This document shows, piece after piece, positions 52,901 to 62,793 of a stretch of DNA of 64,000 nucleotides (position 1 is the first letter of the stretch; each line of letters begins with the position of its first letter). A model generated the notes under the pieces. That model ran no database searches and was not told where the DNA came from. It was given only the letters and a program-made list of their open reading frames with translations. The stretch covers positions 47,696 to 111,695 of the forward strand of contig NVQL02000013.1 in NCBI GenBank assembly GCA_002400495.2, read 5' to 3'. This stretch comes from Alphaproteobacteria bacterium. GTDB lineage: Bacteria; Pseudomonadota; Alphaproteobacteria; Rhizobiales; OSC116. The position numbers and the translations under genes are program-made.

Positions 52901-54025
52901 CTAAACTTCTAATAAAAAGTGAATTTCGGCAAAAGTTCTTCCATTTAGCAATATTTCAAGCTTATGCGCACCCGCATGATATTTTCTAGTGGTAATAGGT
53001 TTAAACCATTGTTGTTTTTTAATGTTTAATGTCTCACCATTTTTCATGATTATATTTTTTAACTTAAAAGTTTTGGCCGCTAGTTTGCCATTGGCTTTCA
53101 TAAAGTGAATGGCAAAATCCAATACAAATTTCTGAGGTTTATTGGCCGTTAAAACGAAATTAAATTCAAGCGCCTCTCCCATTTTTATATGATCTTTCTT
53201 CAGGCTCAAATCCCGCAACTCAACATCCAAATTCTCGCTATAACCTAATAATGAAAATACTGGCGGATAACCTTGTTTCACCAACCCACGAGTGGCGTGA
53301 CGAGCAATCCAATTGCGATTTTTATATTCTAATTTGGACGCTTCTTTAAGCCATTTATTACATATAGACACCACCAATTCAGGGTGATTTTTGGAAATGT
53401 CATTTAAATTATTAGCCACAGAGCGTCGCACATATTCCGCCTCATCATCTTTTAACAACTCCAGCAATTCCACCACCACTGTCGGGTTTTTGATAAATTG
53501 TTTAAGCTGCAATCCCCATGGCAAGCGCGGCCTTATGCCTTCACTCACCAAACGCCTTACATGTTCGTTCTCATGGCTCACCCATTGATTTAAGCGCTGA
53601 TAAGTTAACTCAAAATGCTGATTGATAAACGGCCTGATGGCAAATTCAGCCGAAAATAACGGTGTTAGAACCTCCAATGCATCTAAGGCTTTTTCAGGTT
53701 TATCAAGCCCGTAAACACCGACATAATCAATCAACGGCCATATAGCAAAAACGCTAAAACTACCATTTTCATCGCCTTTTTGCCATTTTTCACCCGCCGC
53801 CATTAATATATTGGCTGTCTCGATAAAATCACGCGGTAAATGCTGATGTAATGCCGTAATTATATGCAAGATTCTGGCCTTTAATTCTAGCTGTTCAAGC
53901 CCGTCCATGCTTGCGGTTACAAATCCATCGACATCAAATTGCGCCCAAACCGCCTTTAAACTTGCGGCCATTTTCTCAACCGCAACAAGGTTCAAACTAT
54001 CTTTCATTAAATCGGCCATGGCCAT
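52901..54025 (-). CDS. AlkC-like DNA alkylation repair glycosylase
   Basis: 374 residues of the HEAT-like repeat glycosylase family. The N-terminal 250 residues are helical repeats: IWPLIDYVGVYGL, HENEHVRRLVSEGIRPRLPWG, DDEAEYVRRSVANNLNDISK and NRNWIARHATRGLVKQGYP are the DNA-facing motifs of AlkC/AlkD proteins. The C-terminal 110 residues form an Ig-like beta domain (EFNFVLTANKPQKFVLDFAI), as in Pseudomonas AlkC. It removes 3-methyladenine-type lesions. Start codon choice among the several Met codons near 54025 is uncertain. It precedes the ASCH pair in its operon. Confidence 0.87.
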   Translation of the reverse strand: MAMADLMKDSLNLVAVEKMAASLKAVWAQFDVDGFVTASMDGLEQLELKARILHIITALHQHLPRDFIETANILMAAGEKWQKGDENGSFSVFAIWPLIDYVGVYGLDKPEKALDALEVLTPLFSAEFAIRPFINQHFELTYQRLNQWVSHENEHVRRLVSEGIRPRLPWGLQLKQFIKNPTVVVELLELLKDDEAEYVRRSVANNLNDISKNHPELVVSICNKWLKEASKLEYKNRNWIARHATRGLVKQGYPPVFSLLGYSENLDVELRDLSLKKDHIKMGEALEFNFVLTANKPQKFVLDFAIHFMKANGKLAAKTFKLKNIIMKNGETLNIKKQQWFKPITTRKYHAGAHKLEILLNGRTFAEIHFLLEV

Positions 54026-54130
54026 CCTATCATTAATTTTGACTAACTTATCAGATAACCTGACTTGAAATTATTTATATAAGACTATAAGATGTGCTTG
54101 ATATAAATCAAATTATAACCGGAGGCTTAA

Positions 54131-54736
54131 ATGGCATTTGAATTACCAGTCCTACCTTATGCATATGATGCATTAGACCCATATATGTCGGCAGAAACAC
54201 TAGAATTTCACCATGACAAACATCACAATGCTTATGTAACCAACGGCAATAATTTGCTTGCAGGTTCTGGCCTTGAAGATAAGTCATTAGAAGAAGTTAT
54301 CAAAGCCACTTATGGTGATGCATCAAAAGCCGGCTTGTTTAACAATGCAGCGCAACATTATAACCATATGCATTTCTGGAATTGGATGAAAAAAGACGGC
54401 GGCGGCTCTATCCCAGGTGAGCTAGAAGCTAAAATCATTGCAGATCTAGGCTCAGTTGCCGCGCTTCGCGATGCTTTTCTAACTGCTGGCGCTACACAAT
54501 TCGGTTCTGGCTGGTGCTGGTTGGTGCAAAATGCTGATGGCAAACTAGAAGTGACAAAAACTGCCAATGGCGAAAACCCATTATGCTTTAACCAAACTCC
54601 ATTGCTGGGTTGCGATGTGTGGGAACATAGCTATTACATTGATTACCGCAATGCCCGTCCTAAATATCTCGAAGCTTATTTCGACAATATGATCAATTGG
54701 GAATATGTGGCTGAGTTGTTCGGCAACGCATCTTAA
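54131..54736 (+). CDS. sodB: Iron/manganese superoxide dismutase
   Basis: 201 residues. Metal ligands are visible: His27 in FHHDKHHNAYV, a second His in AAQHYNHMHFWNWMKKDGGG, and Asp and His in DVWEHSYYIDYRN. AAQHYNHMHFWNW resembles Fe-type SodB enzymes. It detoxifies superoxide. A GGAGG ribosome site precedes the ATG and a strong terminator follows; it is monocistronic. Confidence 0.97.
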   Translation: MAFELPVLPYAYDALDPYMSAETLEFHHDKHHNAYVTNGNNLLAGSGLEDKSLEEVIKATYGDASKAGLFNNAAQHYNHMHFWNWMKKDGGGSIPGELEAKIIADLGSVAALRDAFLTAGATQFGSGWCWLVQNADGKLEVTKTANGENPLCFNQTPLLGCDVWEHSYYIDYRNARPKYLEAYFDNMINWEYVAELFGNAS

Positions 54737-54757
54737 TTATTGCTGACATTAGATTTT

Positions 54758-54789
54758 AAAAGCCTCGCTTCACGCGGGGCTTTTTTTTG
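54758..54789 (+). terminator. Intrinsic terminator of sodB
   Basis: A 10-bp stem (54759-54768 with 54774-54783, one T-G pair) with a 5-base loop is followed by a run of T residues to 54788. It lies 22 bp after the sodB stop. Confidence 0.93.
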
Positions 54790-54806
54790 TGCGTATTTTA
54801 ATTCGT

Positions 54807-55100
54807 CTACAATAAGAACTTAGCCGCCAGCAAACCACCAATACCCACCACCATAGACAATACCGAGTTATTGGTAACCCAAAACACCGCCAAAAACACC
54901 ACCAGCATAGCTTGCTCAAGTGGGCTGCCTTTCAGCGCGCCAGGTATAAAAAACGCCATCATCGCGCATATCGGCAATATCAACAAGGTCGATCTATAGG
55001 GCGAGTCGTCAGGCACATAGCTCGAGAGCAGCACCCCCACAGCACGGGTGAAATAAAGCACAATTGGCAAGCTAATCAATATAACCCAAGCATCAACCAT
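54807..55100 (-). CDS. azlD: AzlD family branched-chain amino acid exporter, small subunit
   Basis: 97 residues with three to four hydrophobic helices: WVILISLPIVLYFTRAVGVL, LLILPICAMMAFFIPGALKG and MLVVFLAVFWVTNNSVLSMV. AzlD is the partner of AzlC in a two-part exporter (2-oxoisovalerate or branched-chain amino acids). It overlaps azlC by 8 bp. Confidence 0.88.
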   Translation of the reverse strand: MVDAWVILISLPIVLYFTRAVGVLLSSYVPDDSPYRSTLLILPICAMMAFFIPGALKGSPLEQAMLVVFLAVFWVTNNSVLSMVVGIGGLLAAKFLL

Positions 55101-55794
55101 TTTTACGGCTCCTCAATTCGAGCCATAAATTACTCGCTCCGCCCACCAATACACCGCCCAGCATGATCACAAATTGCTCCATATTCAGTAGATATAATGC
55201 CAATATAGCAATGGCTGCCAAAACCACTGGCAACCTATAGCCATCATCAGCTTTCATCAGCATGATCACCAACATGCCCAAATACATAATGCCTGCAAAG
55301 GCTAGGCTATCAATTATCGATTTCTGCAAGCTTCCCGCAATCAATAACCCGACAAATGTGCCAGAAATCCAAAAGCAATAAACCAATGCGCCTGAGCCAC
55401 ATATATAGATAAATTTATTGTCAATATGTTTGGCTTTCATACCCAAAACATAGCTGATATCAGTATAGAAAAATATTTTCAGATATTTTTTCCAAGCGCT
55501 CTGGCCAATAAAAATATGGCCAAGCGCCATGCCCATAAATATATTTCTCGAGGCAATTAAAAAGCCTGAAATAATCACAGTCGCATATGGTATGGTGTCG
55601 CCCCAAAGCGAGATTGTGGCAAATTGCACGCTACCTGCATAAACAGAGGCGCTCAAAATCATAGCTTGCGAGAAGCTCACCCCCTGTGCTATAGCGGCCG
55701 AGCCAAATATCACTGCAAATAAAGCGGCCGTACTGCCCAAACCAAGGCTGTCTATCGCGCCACGTCTAAAATCATCCATAACAAAACCTAACAA
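55093..55794 (-). CDS. azlC: AzlC family branched-chain amino acid exporter, large subunit
   Basis: 233 residues, seven membrane helices with the AzlC features FAVIFGSAAIAQGVSFSQAM, SASVYAGSVQFATISLWG and FFYTDISYVLGM. The start may be ATG 55779 (MDDFRRGAID), since FRRG is a common AzlC beginning. Together with AzlD it forms an exporter. Confidence 0.9.
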   Translation of the reverse strand: MLGFVMDDFRRGAIDSLGLGSTAALFAVIFGSAAIAQGVSFSQAMILSASVYAGSVQFATISLWGDTIPYATVIISGFLIASRNIFMGMALGHIFIGQSAWKKYLKIFFYTDISYVLGMKAKHIDNKFIYICGSGALVYCFWISGTFVGLLIAGSLQKSIIDSLAFAGIMYLGMLVIMLMKADDGYRLPVVLAAIAILALYLLNMEQFVIMLGGVLVGGASNLWLELRSRKNG

Positions 55795-55991
55795 GAATTC
55801 TCTTCTTCATTAAGTTTTTTCTTGGGCTAAGTCCAACAAATTATATTGATGTTTTAAGCTCAAAAACCGTTTTTAATGCCACCCAATATACCAGAAGAAA
55901 CGCCAATCTTGGACTTACTGCGAATTACACTTGCAAAACCAAGCAACTAATCTCATATTGAAATTAGAATCAAACAAAAAGGTATCCCCCT

Positions 55992-56390
55992 ATGGAACAA
56001 ATCATCGCGACAATTGCCGAAAAACTAGGCATTTCAACAGAGTTGGCTTCCAAAGCCGTTGGCATTATTTTAAATTTGGTCGATTCATCAGTTAGTGATG
56101 ATGTCAAAGAGAAATTATACAATGCAGTGCCTGACGCTAAAGAGCTTGCAGCCGCGGGCGGCGATCAAGGTGGCGGCGGGCTTATGGGCATGGCAGGCGG
56201 TATGTTTGGCGGCGGTGGCGGCGCGATGGGCGCAATGGCAGCCATGGGTAAATTAAGCGAAGCTGGCCTTGATAACGACCAAATCGGCAGCATGGGCAAG
56301 ACATTACTCGGCTATATTGGCGAAGTTGGTGATGAAGAGCTTGTTGGCGAAATTGTCAGCTCAATCCCAGGTCTAGATAGATTCGTTTAA
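55992..56390 (+). CDS. DUF2267/DUF2780-like Gly/Met-rich small protein
   Basis: 132 residues, no signal peptide. The N-terminal 55 residues are helical (EQIIATIAEKLGISTELASK), the middle (about 58-85) is a low-complexity Gly/Met/Ala run, and the C-terminus ends IGEVGDEELVGEIVSSIPGL as in DUF2780-type proteins. The family name is a guess from this outline. An AAAGG site precedes the ATG and a terminator follows. Confidence 0.6.
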   Translation: MEQIIATIAEKLGISTELASKAVGIILNLVDSSVSDDVKEKLYNAVPDAKELAAAGGDQGGGGLMGMAGGMFGGGGGAMGAMAAMGKLSEAGLDNDQIGSMGKTLLGYIGEVGDEELVGEIVSSIPGLDRFV

Positions 56391-56407
56391 GCGTTTAGGA
56401 TGAATTG

Positions 56408-56432
56408 AAAGGGGCTTTTACAGCTCCTTTTT
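56408..56432 (+). terminator. Intrinsic terminator after the Gly/Met-rich gene
   Basis: A 9-bp stem (56408-56416 with 56422-56430, one G-T pair) closes a TTTAC loop and is followed by T residues to 56432. It lies 18 bp after the stop codon at 56390 and upstream of mutA. Confidence 0.8.
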
Positions 56433-56544
56433 ATGGGGTAAATTTTTCCATACGGTTGCGTATGTTATGCACAGGCAACCAAGCATGAATTGATATAATT
56501 TTACCAATCGCTATAGTGAAAGTGAATTTAAGAGCGGGGCAAAT

Positions 56545-57939
56545 ATGTCAGAAAATAGCTTTGAAAAAATCACTTTTGATGCTTGGCAAACAGCGGCAGA
56601 AAAAGCCCTGCGCGGCATTAGTGTCGATAGCCTGACCAAAACCACCTATGATGGCATTGCCGTCAAGCCGCTTTACGCCCAAAGCCAAACTTCAAATCAA
56701 GTGGCTTTACCAAGCGGTGCATGGCAAATCAACCAAGCCATCAATCACCCGAATATTGACCAAGCCAAAAAACAAATTGCCGAGGATTTAGAACAAGGCG
56801 TTAACGCCTTAAGCCTGTATAGTGACAAGTCACTTAGCGCCAATGGTTACGGCCTTAAAATAAATCAAGCCAATCTAGAATCACTGTTTGAAAACACTTA
56901 TTTAGATATGATTTCACTGCGCTTAGAGACAGGTTTGGACGAGGTTTCAACTGCAAAAACCATCCTCACTCATTCGCAAAAACACGGGCAATTGTCGTTG
57001 GGCATCGACCCGATCGGCAAATTGGCACAATATGGCGGTTGGGATGGCGAGCCTGTTGCAAAACAAGCCGTGCAAGACGCACTCAAACAATTTGATGCCA
57101 CACATATATTACGTGCCGACGGCCGCTTCGCCCACAATGCTGGGGCGAGCGAAGCGCAAGAGCTGGCTTTTATTCTCTCCACCGCCCTCTGCTATTTAAA
57201 ATGGGCAGATGCAGCTCATATTGACCTACACTCCACAGCCCAAAAAATCGAAATTTGCATCTGCGCCTCGCAAAACCAATTCATCACAATTGCCAAAATC
57301 CGCGCCCTGCGCCAGCTATGGGCAGAGCTACTCGATGGTTTAGGCATTCAACAATCTAGCGCCTATATCTATGCCGAAACGTCCTATCGCATGGTCAGCA
57401 AATCCGACCCGTGGGTTAATCTATTGCGCGCAACTGTGGCCTGCTTCTCGGCAGGCATTGGCGGCGTCAATCAGCTCGGCATTTTGCCAATGAGCGCCGC
57501 CATCGGCCTTTCACCCAGTTTCGACCGCCGCCTCGCCCGCCACATTCAAACCATTTTAATCGAAGAAAGTCATCTGGCCGAGGTGACTGACCCTAGCCAT
57601 GGCAGCTTCTACATAGAAAACCTAACAGCTAACATCACTCAAAAGGCATGGGAAATTTTTCAAACCACCCAAAAAAATAACGGCCTGATTGCCAATCTAT
57701 TGTCGGGCAACATTCAACAGCAAATCAGCTTGGTCAGTAAAAAACGTGAGCAAGATTATCAAGCTGAAGAATTATGTTTAGTCGGCACCTCAGAATTTAT
57801 AAATCATGATGAAAAACCCTATGAAACCCTCAAGGTCGATAGGATCACCGTCGATATACCTAATTTCAAAATTAAAATCACCCCATTAACCGCCAAGCGC
57901 GATGCTGAAATGTTTGAAAACCAAAGCGAGGATGCATAA
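56545..57939 (+). CDS. mutA: Methylmalonyl-CoA mutase small (beta) subunit, short form
   Basis: 464 residues. The small subunit pairs with MutB but does not bind B12 itself. A MutB-like TIM barrel is seen: [56 protein letters not shown] and IETSYRM-like ([20 protein letters not shown]) followed by [11 protein letters not shown]. It ends near residue 464, without the C-terminal cobalamin-like domain that takes most small subunits to beyond 600 residues. It shares a TAATG junction with mutB and forms an operon. Confidence 0.9.
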   Translation: MSENSFEKITFDAWQTAAEKALRGISVDSLTKTTYDGIAVKPLYAQSQTSNQVALPSGAWQINQAINHPNIDQAKKQIAEDLEQGVNALSLYSDKSLSANGYGLKINQANLESLFENTYLDMISLRLETGLDEVSTAKTILTHSQKHGQLSLGIDPIGKLAQYGGWDGEPVAKQAVQDALKQFDATHILRADGRFAHNAGASEAQELAFILSTALCYLKWADAAHIDLHSTAQKIEICICASQNQFITIAKIRALRQLWAELLDGLGIQQSSAYIYAETSYRMVSKSDPWVNLLRATVACFSAGIGGVNQLGILPMSAAIGLSPSFDRRLARHIQTILIEESHLAEVTDPSHGSFYIENLTANITQKAWEIFQTTQKNNGLIANLLSGNIQQQISLVSKKREQDYQAEELCLVGTSEFINHDEKPYETLKVDRITVDIPNFKIKITPLTAKRDAEMFENQSEDA

Positions 57940-60083
57940 TGTCAAAATTCGATACGATTGCCACCCGCCCACTAAAATTTGATTTTGCCACAGACGTCAC
58001 CACAAGTTCAACATTTGATACACCAGAAGGCATCACCCTCAAATCACATTATGAGGCGAGCGATATAGACGGCCTCACAAACCTCGAAACTTACCCGGGT
58101 TTTCCGCCCTATATTCGCGGCCCCTACCCTACAATGTATAGCGCACGCCCTTGGACAATCCGCCAATATGCAGGTTTTTCCACCGCCGAAGATAGCAACG
58201 CCTTCTACCGCCGCAATCTAGCTGCTGGACAAAAAGGCTTATCAATCGCCTTCGATCTGGCCACCCATCGCGGTTATGATAGCGATCATGAACGGGTGGT
58301 TGGCGATGTCGGCATGGCAGGCGTGGCCATTGATAGCATTTACGATATGCGCACTTTGTTCGATCAAATTCCGCTCGATAAAATGAGTGTGTCCATGACC
58401 ATGAATGGCGCGGTCTTGCCAATTTTAGCGCTCTACATCGTCGCGGCAGAAGAGCAAGGCATTAAACCCGAACAGCTCACAGGCACGATTCAAAATGACG
58501 TGCTTAAAGAATTTATGGTGCGCAATACCTATATTTATCCGCCGCAACACAGCATGCGCATCATCTCCGATATTTTCAAATATACCACCGAAAACATGCC
58601 CAAATATAACAGTATTTCAATTTCGGGCTACCACATGCAAGAAGCTGGCGCCACCGCCGATTTGGAGCTGGCCTATACATTAGCCGATGGCCTAGAATAT
58701 GCCAAAGCAGGCGTTGATGCAGGCATTAAAATTGATGATTTCGCCCCCCGCCTCAGTTTTTTCTGGGCAACAGGCATGAATTTCTTCATGGAGATCGCCA
58801 AAATGCGTGCTGGTCGGATGATCTGGGCAGAAGAAATGCAAAAATTCAAACCCAAAAGCACCAAAAGCCTATCCCTACGCACCCATTGCCAAACCTCAGG
58901 CTGGAGCCTCACCGCGCAAGATGTGTTTAACAACATCACCCGCACCTGCATCGAGGCGATGGCCGCCACCCAAGGCCACACCCAAAGCCTGCACACTAAT
59001 GCGCTAGATGAAGCGCTGGCATTACCGACCGATTTCTCAGCCCGCATCGCCCGCAATACTCAAATATTCCTGCAAAAAGAAAGCGCCACTTGCGATGTCA
59101 TCGACCCATGGGGCGGCAGTTATTTTGTCGAAAAACTCACCCATGATTTAGCCGATAAAGCCCGCCAACATATGGCCGAAATTCACAAACTTGGCGGCAT
59201 GGCCAAGGCAATTGATGCAGGCATTCCCAAATTGCGGATCGAAGAAGCCGCCGCCCGCACCCAAGCCCGCATCGATAGCGGCCGCCAAACCGTAGTCGGG
59301 GTCAATAAATATCGGCTAGAAAACGAAGAGGTCATCGACGTACTCAAAGTCGACAATGACAAAGTGCGGCGCATGCAACTCGAAAAACTCGATCGCCTCA
59401 AAGCCGAGCGCAATCAAGATGGTGTCGAAGCCACACTCGCCGCCCTCACAAAATCCGCAAAAACAGGCCAAGGCAATTTACTGGCATTGGCAATCAACGC
59501 CGCCCGCGCCAAAGCCACAGTTGGCGAAATTTCTTATGCACTGGAAAAAGAATTCGGCCGCCATAAAGCCGACATCAAAGCCATATCGGGCATTTACCGC
59601 AAAGAAATTGGCGAAGAGGACGAAACCCTCAAAAAAGTCGCCGAAGCCATCGACCTGTTCGAGAAAAAAGATGGCCGCCGCCCACGCATTATGGTGGCCA
59701 AATTAGGCCAAGATGGTCATGACCGCGGCCAAAAAGTCATCGCCTCGGCCTTTGCCGATCTAGGCTTTGATGTCGACATCGGCCCGCTATTCCAAACCCC
59801 TGATGAAGCCGCGATACAAGCCGTTAAAAACAAGGTGCACATTATCGGCGCCAGCAGCCTAGCCGCAGGTCACCTGACTTTTATTCCCGCAGTGCGCGAC
59901 GCACTCGAAGCCCATGATGGCGGCAATATAATGATCGTCGCTGGCGGTGTCATCCCCCCGCAAGATTATGAAGAATTATATCAAGCAGGCGCTGTCGCCA
60001 TTTTTCCTCCTGGCACCGTCATCAGCCAAGCCGCCCTCGAGCTTATCGAACAACTCAACAGACATCTCGGCTATTCAAATTAA
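57939..60083 (+). CDS. mutB: Methylmalonyl-CoA mutase large (alpha) subunit
   Basis: 714 residues, normal length. It interconverts methylmalonyl-CoA and succinyl-CoA with adenosylcobalamin. The TIM barrel holds [40 protein letters not shown] and [20 protein letters not shown], and the C-terminal B12 domain has the ligand His in [18 protein letters not shown] near residue 594, with [14 protein letters not shown]. The stop codon is shared with the next gene on the opposite strand through a TTAA. Confidence 0.97.
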   Translation: MSKFDTIATRPLKFDFATDVTTSSTFDTPEGITLKSHYEASDIDGLTNLETYPGFPPYIRGPYPTMYSARPWTIRQYAGFSTAEDSNAFYRRNLAAGQKGLSIAFDLATHRGYDSDHERVVGDVGMAGVAIDSIYDMRTLFDQIPLDKMSVSMTMNGAVLPILALYIVAAEEQGIKPEQLTGTIQNDVLKEFMVRNTYIYPPQHSMRIISDIFKYTTENMPKYNSISISGYHMQEAGATADLELAYTLADGLEYAKAGVDAGIKIDDFAPRLSFFWATGMNFFMEIAKMRAGRMIWAEEMQKFKPKSTKSLSLRTHCQTSGWSLTAQDVFNNITRTCIEAMAATQGHTQSLHTNALDEALALPTDFSARIARNTQIFLQKESATCDVIDPWGGSYFVEKLTHDLADKARQHMAEIHKLGGMAKAIDAGIPKLRIEEAAARTQARIDSGRQTVVGVNKYRLENEEVIDVLKVDNDKVRRMQLEKLDRLKAERNQDGVEATLAALTKSAKTGQGNLLALAINAARAKATVGEISYALEKEFGRHKADIKAISGIYRKEIGEEDETLKKVAEAIDLFEKKDGRRPRIMVAKLGQDGHDRGQKVIASAFADLGFDVDIGPLFQTPDEAAIQAVKNKVHIIGASSLAAGHLTFIPAVRDALEAHDGGNIMIVAGGVIPPQDYEELYQAGAVAIFPPGTVISQAALELIEQLNRHLGYSN

Positions 60084-61312
60084 ATGATTTTATCTAAGGC
60101 TGCCAGCAATTTTACATTGTCAGCCTGTGTTAAATAATGCGCATAACTAAGCCGCACCACACCATCATCCAAACCCAAAGCTTGCATCAGCCGATAAGCA
60201 TAAAAATGCCCGTATTTAGCCCCGATATTTTTCGCGCCTAACGCCTCAACAATCGATTGCGAGGTGATGCCCTCAACCGTGAAAGCCACATTGGCCTCAC
60301 GCCCTGCACTGGCTGATTTACCGTAAATGGTTACATTCGATTTTTCGCCCAAAAATGCCAATAATTCATCCAATAAAGCCGTTTCTGCTTCATGCATAAT
60401 CGCGCAAGAAAATTCCCGCGTTTGGTTCAGGTTCTTGGCTTCATTCAAGCCATGATACCGCGCAAAATCAGCGTAATAATCGGCAATACCTGCCAATGAA
60501 GCAATCGCCGCATGGTCAGGCCCCGCAGCATCAAAAACCGAATAATTTTCCACTCCAATGTTGAAAAAATGACACTGCGCCCGCGCCAATTTGGTCAGTC
60601 GTTTAGACGTATACATAATGCCCATATGGGTGCCAAAAGTTTTATAAGTGCTGAAACAATAAGCATCAACATTCAATTTACCAATGTCAGGCAGGTTATG
60701 CGGCGCATAAGACACGCCATCGGCAAATAATAACGGCTTTTGCGGGCATGTGTCAGCCACCAAAGCGGCAATTTCATTAATATTGTTAATGCTGCCAATG
60801 ATGTTAGAGCTATGGGTAAAACTGACAATTTTGGTTTTGGCCGATAATATTTGGCGCAAATCATCTTGCTGCAATTCACCACTGGCATCGACCTGCCAAA
60901 ACACTAGTTTAGCGCCTTTAAGCTGCGCCAAGCGCTCCCAACAACCAATATTAGCCTCATGGTCTTGATTGGTCACAATAATCTCATCACCCGCAACAAT
61001 ATGATCAGTCAAAGCATGAGCAAGATTGTTAAAATTCTGCGTGGTGCTAGGGCCATAGGTCAGGTCAGCAATTTCTACCCCGACCAATTCGGCCATTTTA
61101 GCGCGACCCACATCCATCAACCGCCCCGCTTCGGCCTGCTTTTGGGTTTCGCCATAAGGCTGCATTTTATACTGATTGTAAAATTTCTCACTTATGCGGT
61201 TTGATTGAACACAAGGAAATGTCCCGCCCGCATTGTCAAAAAAACTAAAGTCATCTGCGTCATTGCCCAAAATCGGAAACTGCGCCCGCACCCATTCATA
61301 ATCTAATTTCAT
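60080..61312 (-). CDS. Cysteine desulfurase-like class V aminotransferase
   Basis: 410 residues of the TIGR01976-type branch of aminotransferase class V. It opens [20 protein letters not shown] with [33 protein letters not shown] and the PLP Lys near 225 in [15 protein letters not shown] are seen. The start at ATG 61312 is preceded by a GGAGAG site and replaces an in-frame TTG. Members are predicted cysteine desulfurases or selenocysteine lyases without clear pathway; it is not next to suf genes here. Confidence 0.87.
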   Translation of the reverse strand: MKLDYEWVRAQFPILGNDADDFSFFDNAGGTFPCVQSNRISEKFYNQYKMQPYGETQKQAEAGRLMDVGRAKMAELVGVEIADLTYGPSTTQNFNNLAHALTDHIVAGDEIIVTNQDHEANIGCWERLAQLKGAKLVFWQVDASGELQQDDLRQILSAKTKIVSFTHSSNIIGSINNINEIAALVADTCPQKPLLFADGVSYAPHNLPDIGKLNVDAYCFSTYKTFGTHMGIMYTSKRLTKLARAQCHFFNIGVENYSVFDAAGPDHAAIASLAGIADYYADFARYHGLNEAKNLNQTREFSCAIMHEAETALLDELLAFLGEKSNVTIYGKSASAGREANVAFTVEGITSQSIVEALGAKNIGAKYGHFYAYRLMQALGLDDGVVRLSYAHYLTQADNVKLLAALDKII

Positions 61313-61428
61313 ATCCAACTCTCCCTTGCTTCAAACTAACCCGATTGGCAAAAACTGCAAACTGATTCATTATATTTTTACGCTCTGCGCTTATGCTGAG
61401 CCCATTCAATTTTATGTAAGGTGTGAAT

Positions 61429-62793
61429 ATGAATAGACGCAAATTTTTAGCCTTTTCAGGCACAGCCGCAATGGGTGCAGCCGCTAGCCTCACACCTAGC
61501 ATCGCCCAAGCCGCGCCACCCACAAACAGCCTCAACGCTGCTGATTTAGGCCTTAAGCCTAATATTTCTGCCAATCAATCGGCCATTTTTCAACAAGTGG
61601 TCGATGGCGCCGCAGCCAAACAATTGCCCCTATTCATTCCCGCAGGTTCATATGTTGTTGGCGACATTCTCTTGCCTTCAAACATCCATATATACGGCGT
61701 TAAAGGGCAGAGCATATTGGCGCAAAGAAGCGACATGCCCATTCTGTTCAATATTGATAGTGACAATATAATGCTTGAAAATATTAATTTTAATGGCAAT
61801 CAGGCGGGGCTAAAGCTTGGTGCAATGGTTAGAATTAACGGCGCTAAAAACCTCACCATCACGCAATGCCAATTTTTCAATTCCAATGGCAATGGCCTGC
61901 ATCTCTATGGCTGTGGCGGTCAAATTATCAGCAATCATTTCCACGACATCGACCAAGCCGCCCTATTTTGTGAAAACAGCCACAAGCTGACCATTGTGCG
62001 CAATGAGATTTATGACATCGGCAATAATGGCATTTTAATCTGGCAAGAGAAAAAAGCCGATGATGGCTCTATCATTAGCCACAATCATATTTACAAAATC
62101 AATGATAATGACGGCGGCAACGGCCAAAATGGCAATGGCATCAATGTTTTCAAAGCCAATAATGTCATTATTTCCGACAATCAGTTTGAACAATGCGCCT
62201 ATAGCGCCGTGCGGGTTAACGATGGCAATAATTGTCAAATCGTCAATAATCAATGCCACAATATTGGTGAAGTGGCGCTTTACGCCGAATTTGGCTTTAA
62301 CGGGGTGATGATTAATAACAATCTGGTCGACACAGCAGGCGCAGGCATTTCGGTCGCCAATCTCGACCAAGATGGCCATTTGGCGCTGATAAAAGGCAAT
62401 TTATTGCGCAATCTTACTCTGCGCGCAAAAGCCACAGAAAATGATGACTCACGCGCCTATGGCATCGCAGCAGAGGCCGACGCGCTGATCGAAGGCAATG
62501 TAGTTGAAAATGCCACAAATTTCGGCATTGGCGGCGGATATGGCGAATTTTTACGCAATGTCAGCGTGGTCAATAATATGCTCAAAGATTGCGGCTATGG
62601 CATCACCGCTTCAGTGGCACAAGGCGCAGGGCGAATGACCATCAGCCATAACAGCATCAATAATGCCCACCAAGGCGCGATTGTTGGCTTCGAATGGGAT
62701 CAAATCACAACCTCAGACCTAGTCGATCAAGACCAAACGTTCGATCAAGGCAGCCACAATAACCTATACATTCGCAATAATGTGGTGATTTAA
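61429..62793 (+). CDS. Tat-exported right-handed beta-helix protein (TIGR03808 type)
   Basis: 454 residues. The N-terminal MNRRKFLAFSGTAAMGAAAS is a Tat signal with the twin arginine at residues 3-4. After the signal the protein consists of repeated 20-25 residue beta-helix turns with Asn/Gly/Ile ladders such as NGLHLYGCGGQIISNHFHDI and NGILIWQEKK, GINVFKANNVIISDNQFEQC. This architecture is found in the Hyphomicrobiales family TIGR03808 of pectate-lyase-like proteins. ATG 61429 with an AAGGTG site was used rather than an earlier in-frame GTG. Confidence 0.87.
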   Translation: MNRRKFLAFSGTAAMGAAASLTPSIAQAAPPTNSLNAADLGLKPNISANQSAIFQQVVDGAAAKQLPLFIPAGSYVVGDILLPSNIHIYGVKGQSILAQRSDMPILFNIDSDNIMLENINFNGNQAGLKLGAMVRINGAKNLTITQCQFFNSNGNGLHLYGCGGQIISNHFHDIDQAALFCENSHKLTIVRNEIYDIGNNGILIWQEKKADDGSIISHNHIYKINDNDGGNGQNGNGINVFKANNVIISDNQFEQCAYSAVRVNDGNNCQIVNNQCHNIGEVALYAEFGFNGVMINNNLVDTAGAGISVANLDQDGHLALIKGNLLRNLTLRAKATENDDSRAYGIAAEADALIEGNVVENATNFGIGGGYGEFLRNVSVVNNMLKDCGYGITASVAQGAGRMTISHNSINNAHQGAIVGFEWDQITTSDLVDQDQTFDQGSHNNLYIRNNVVI

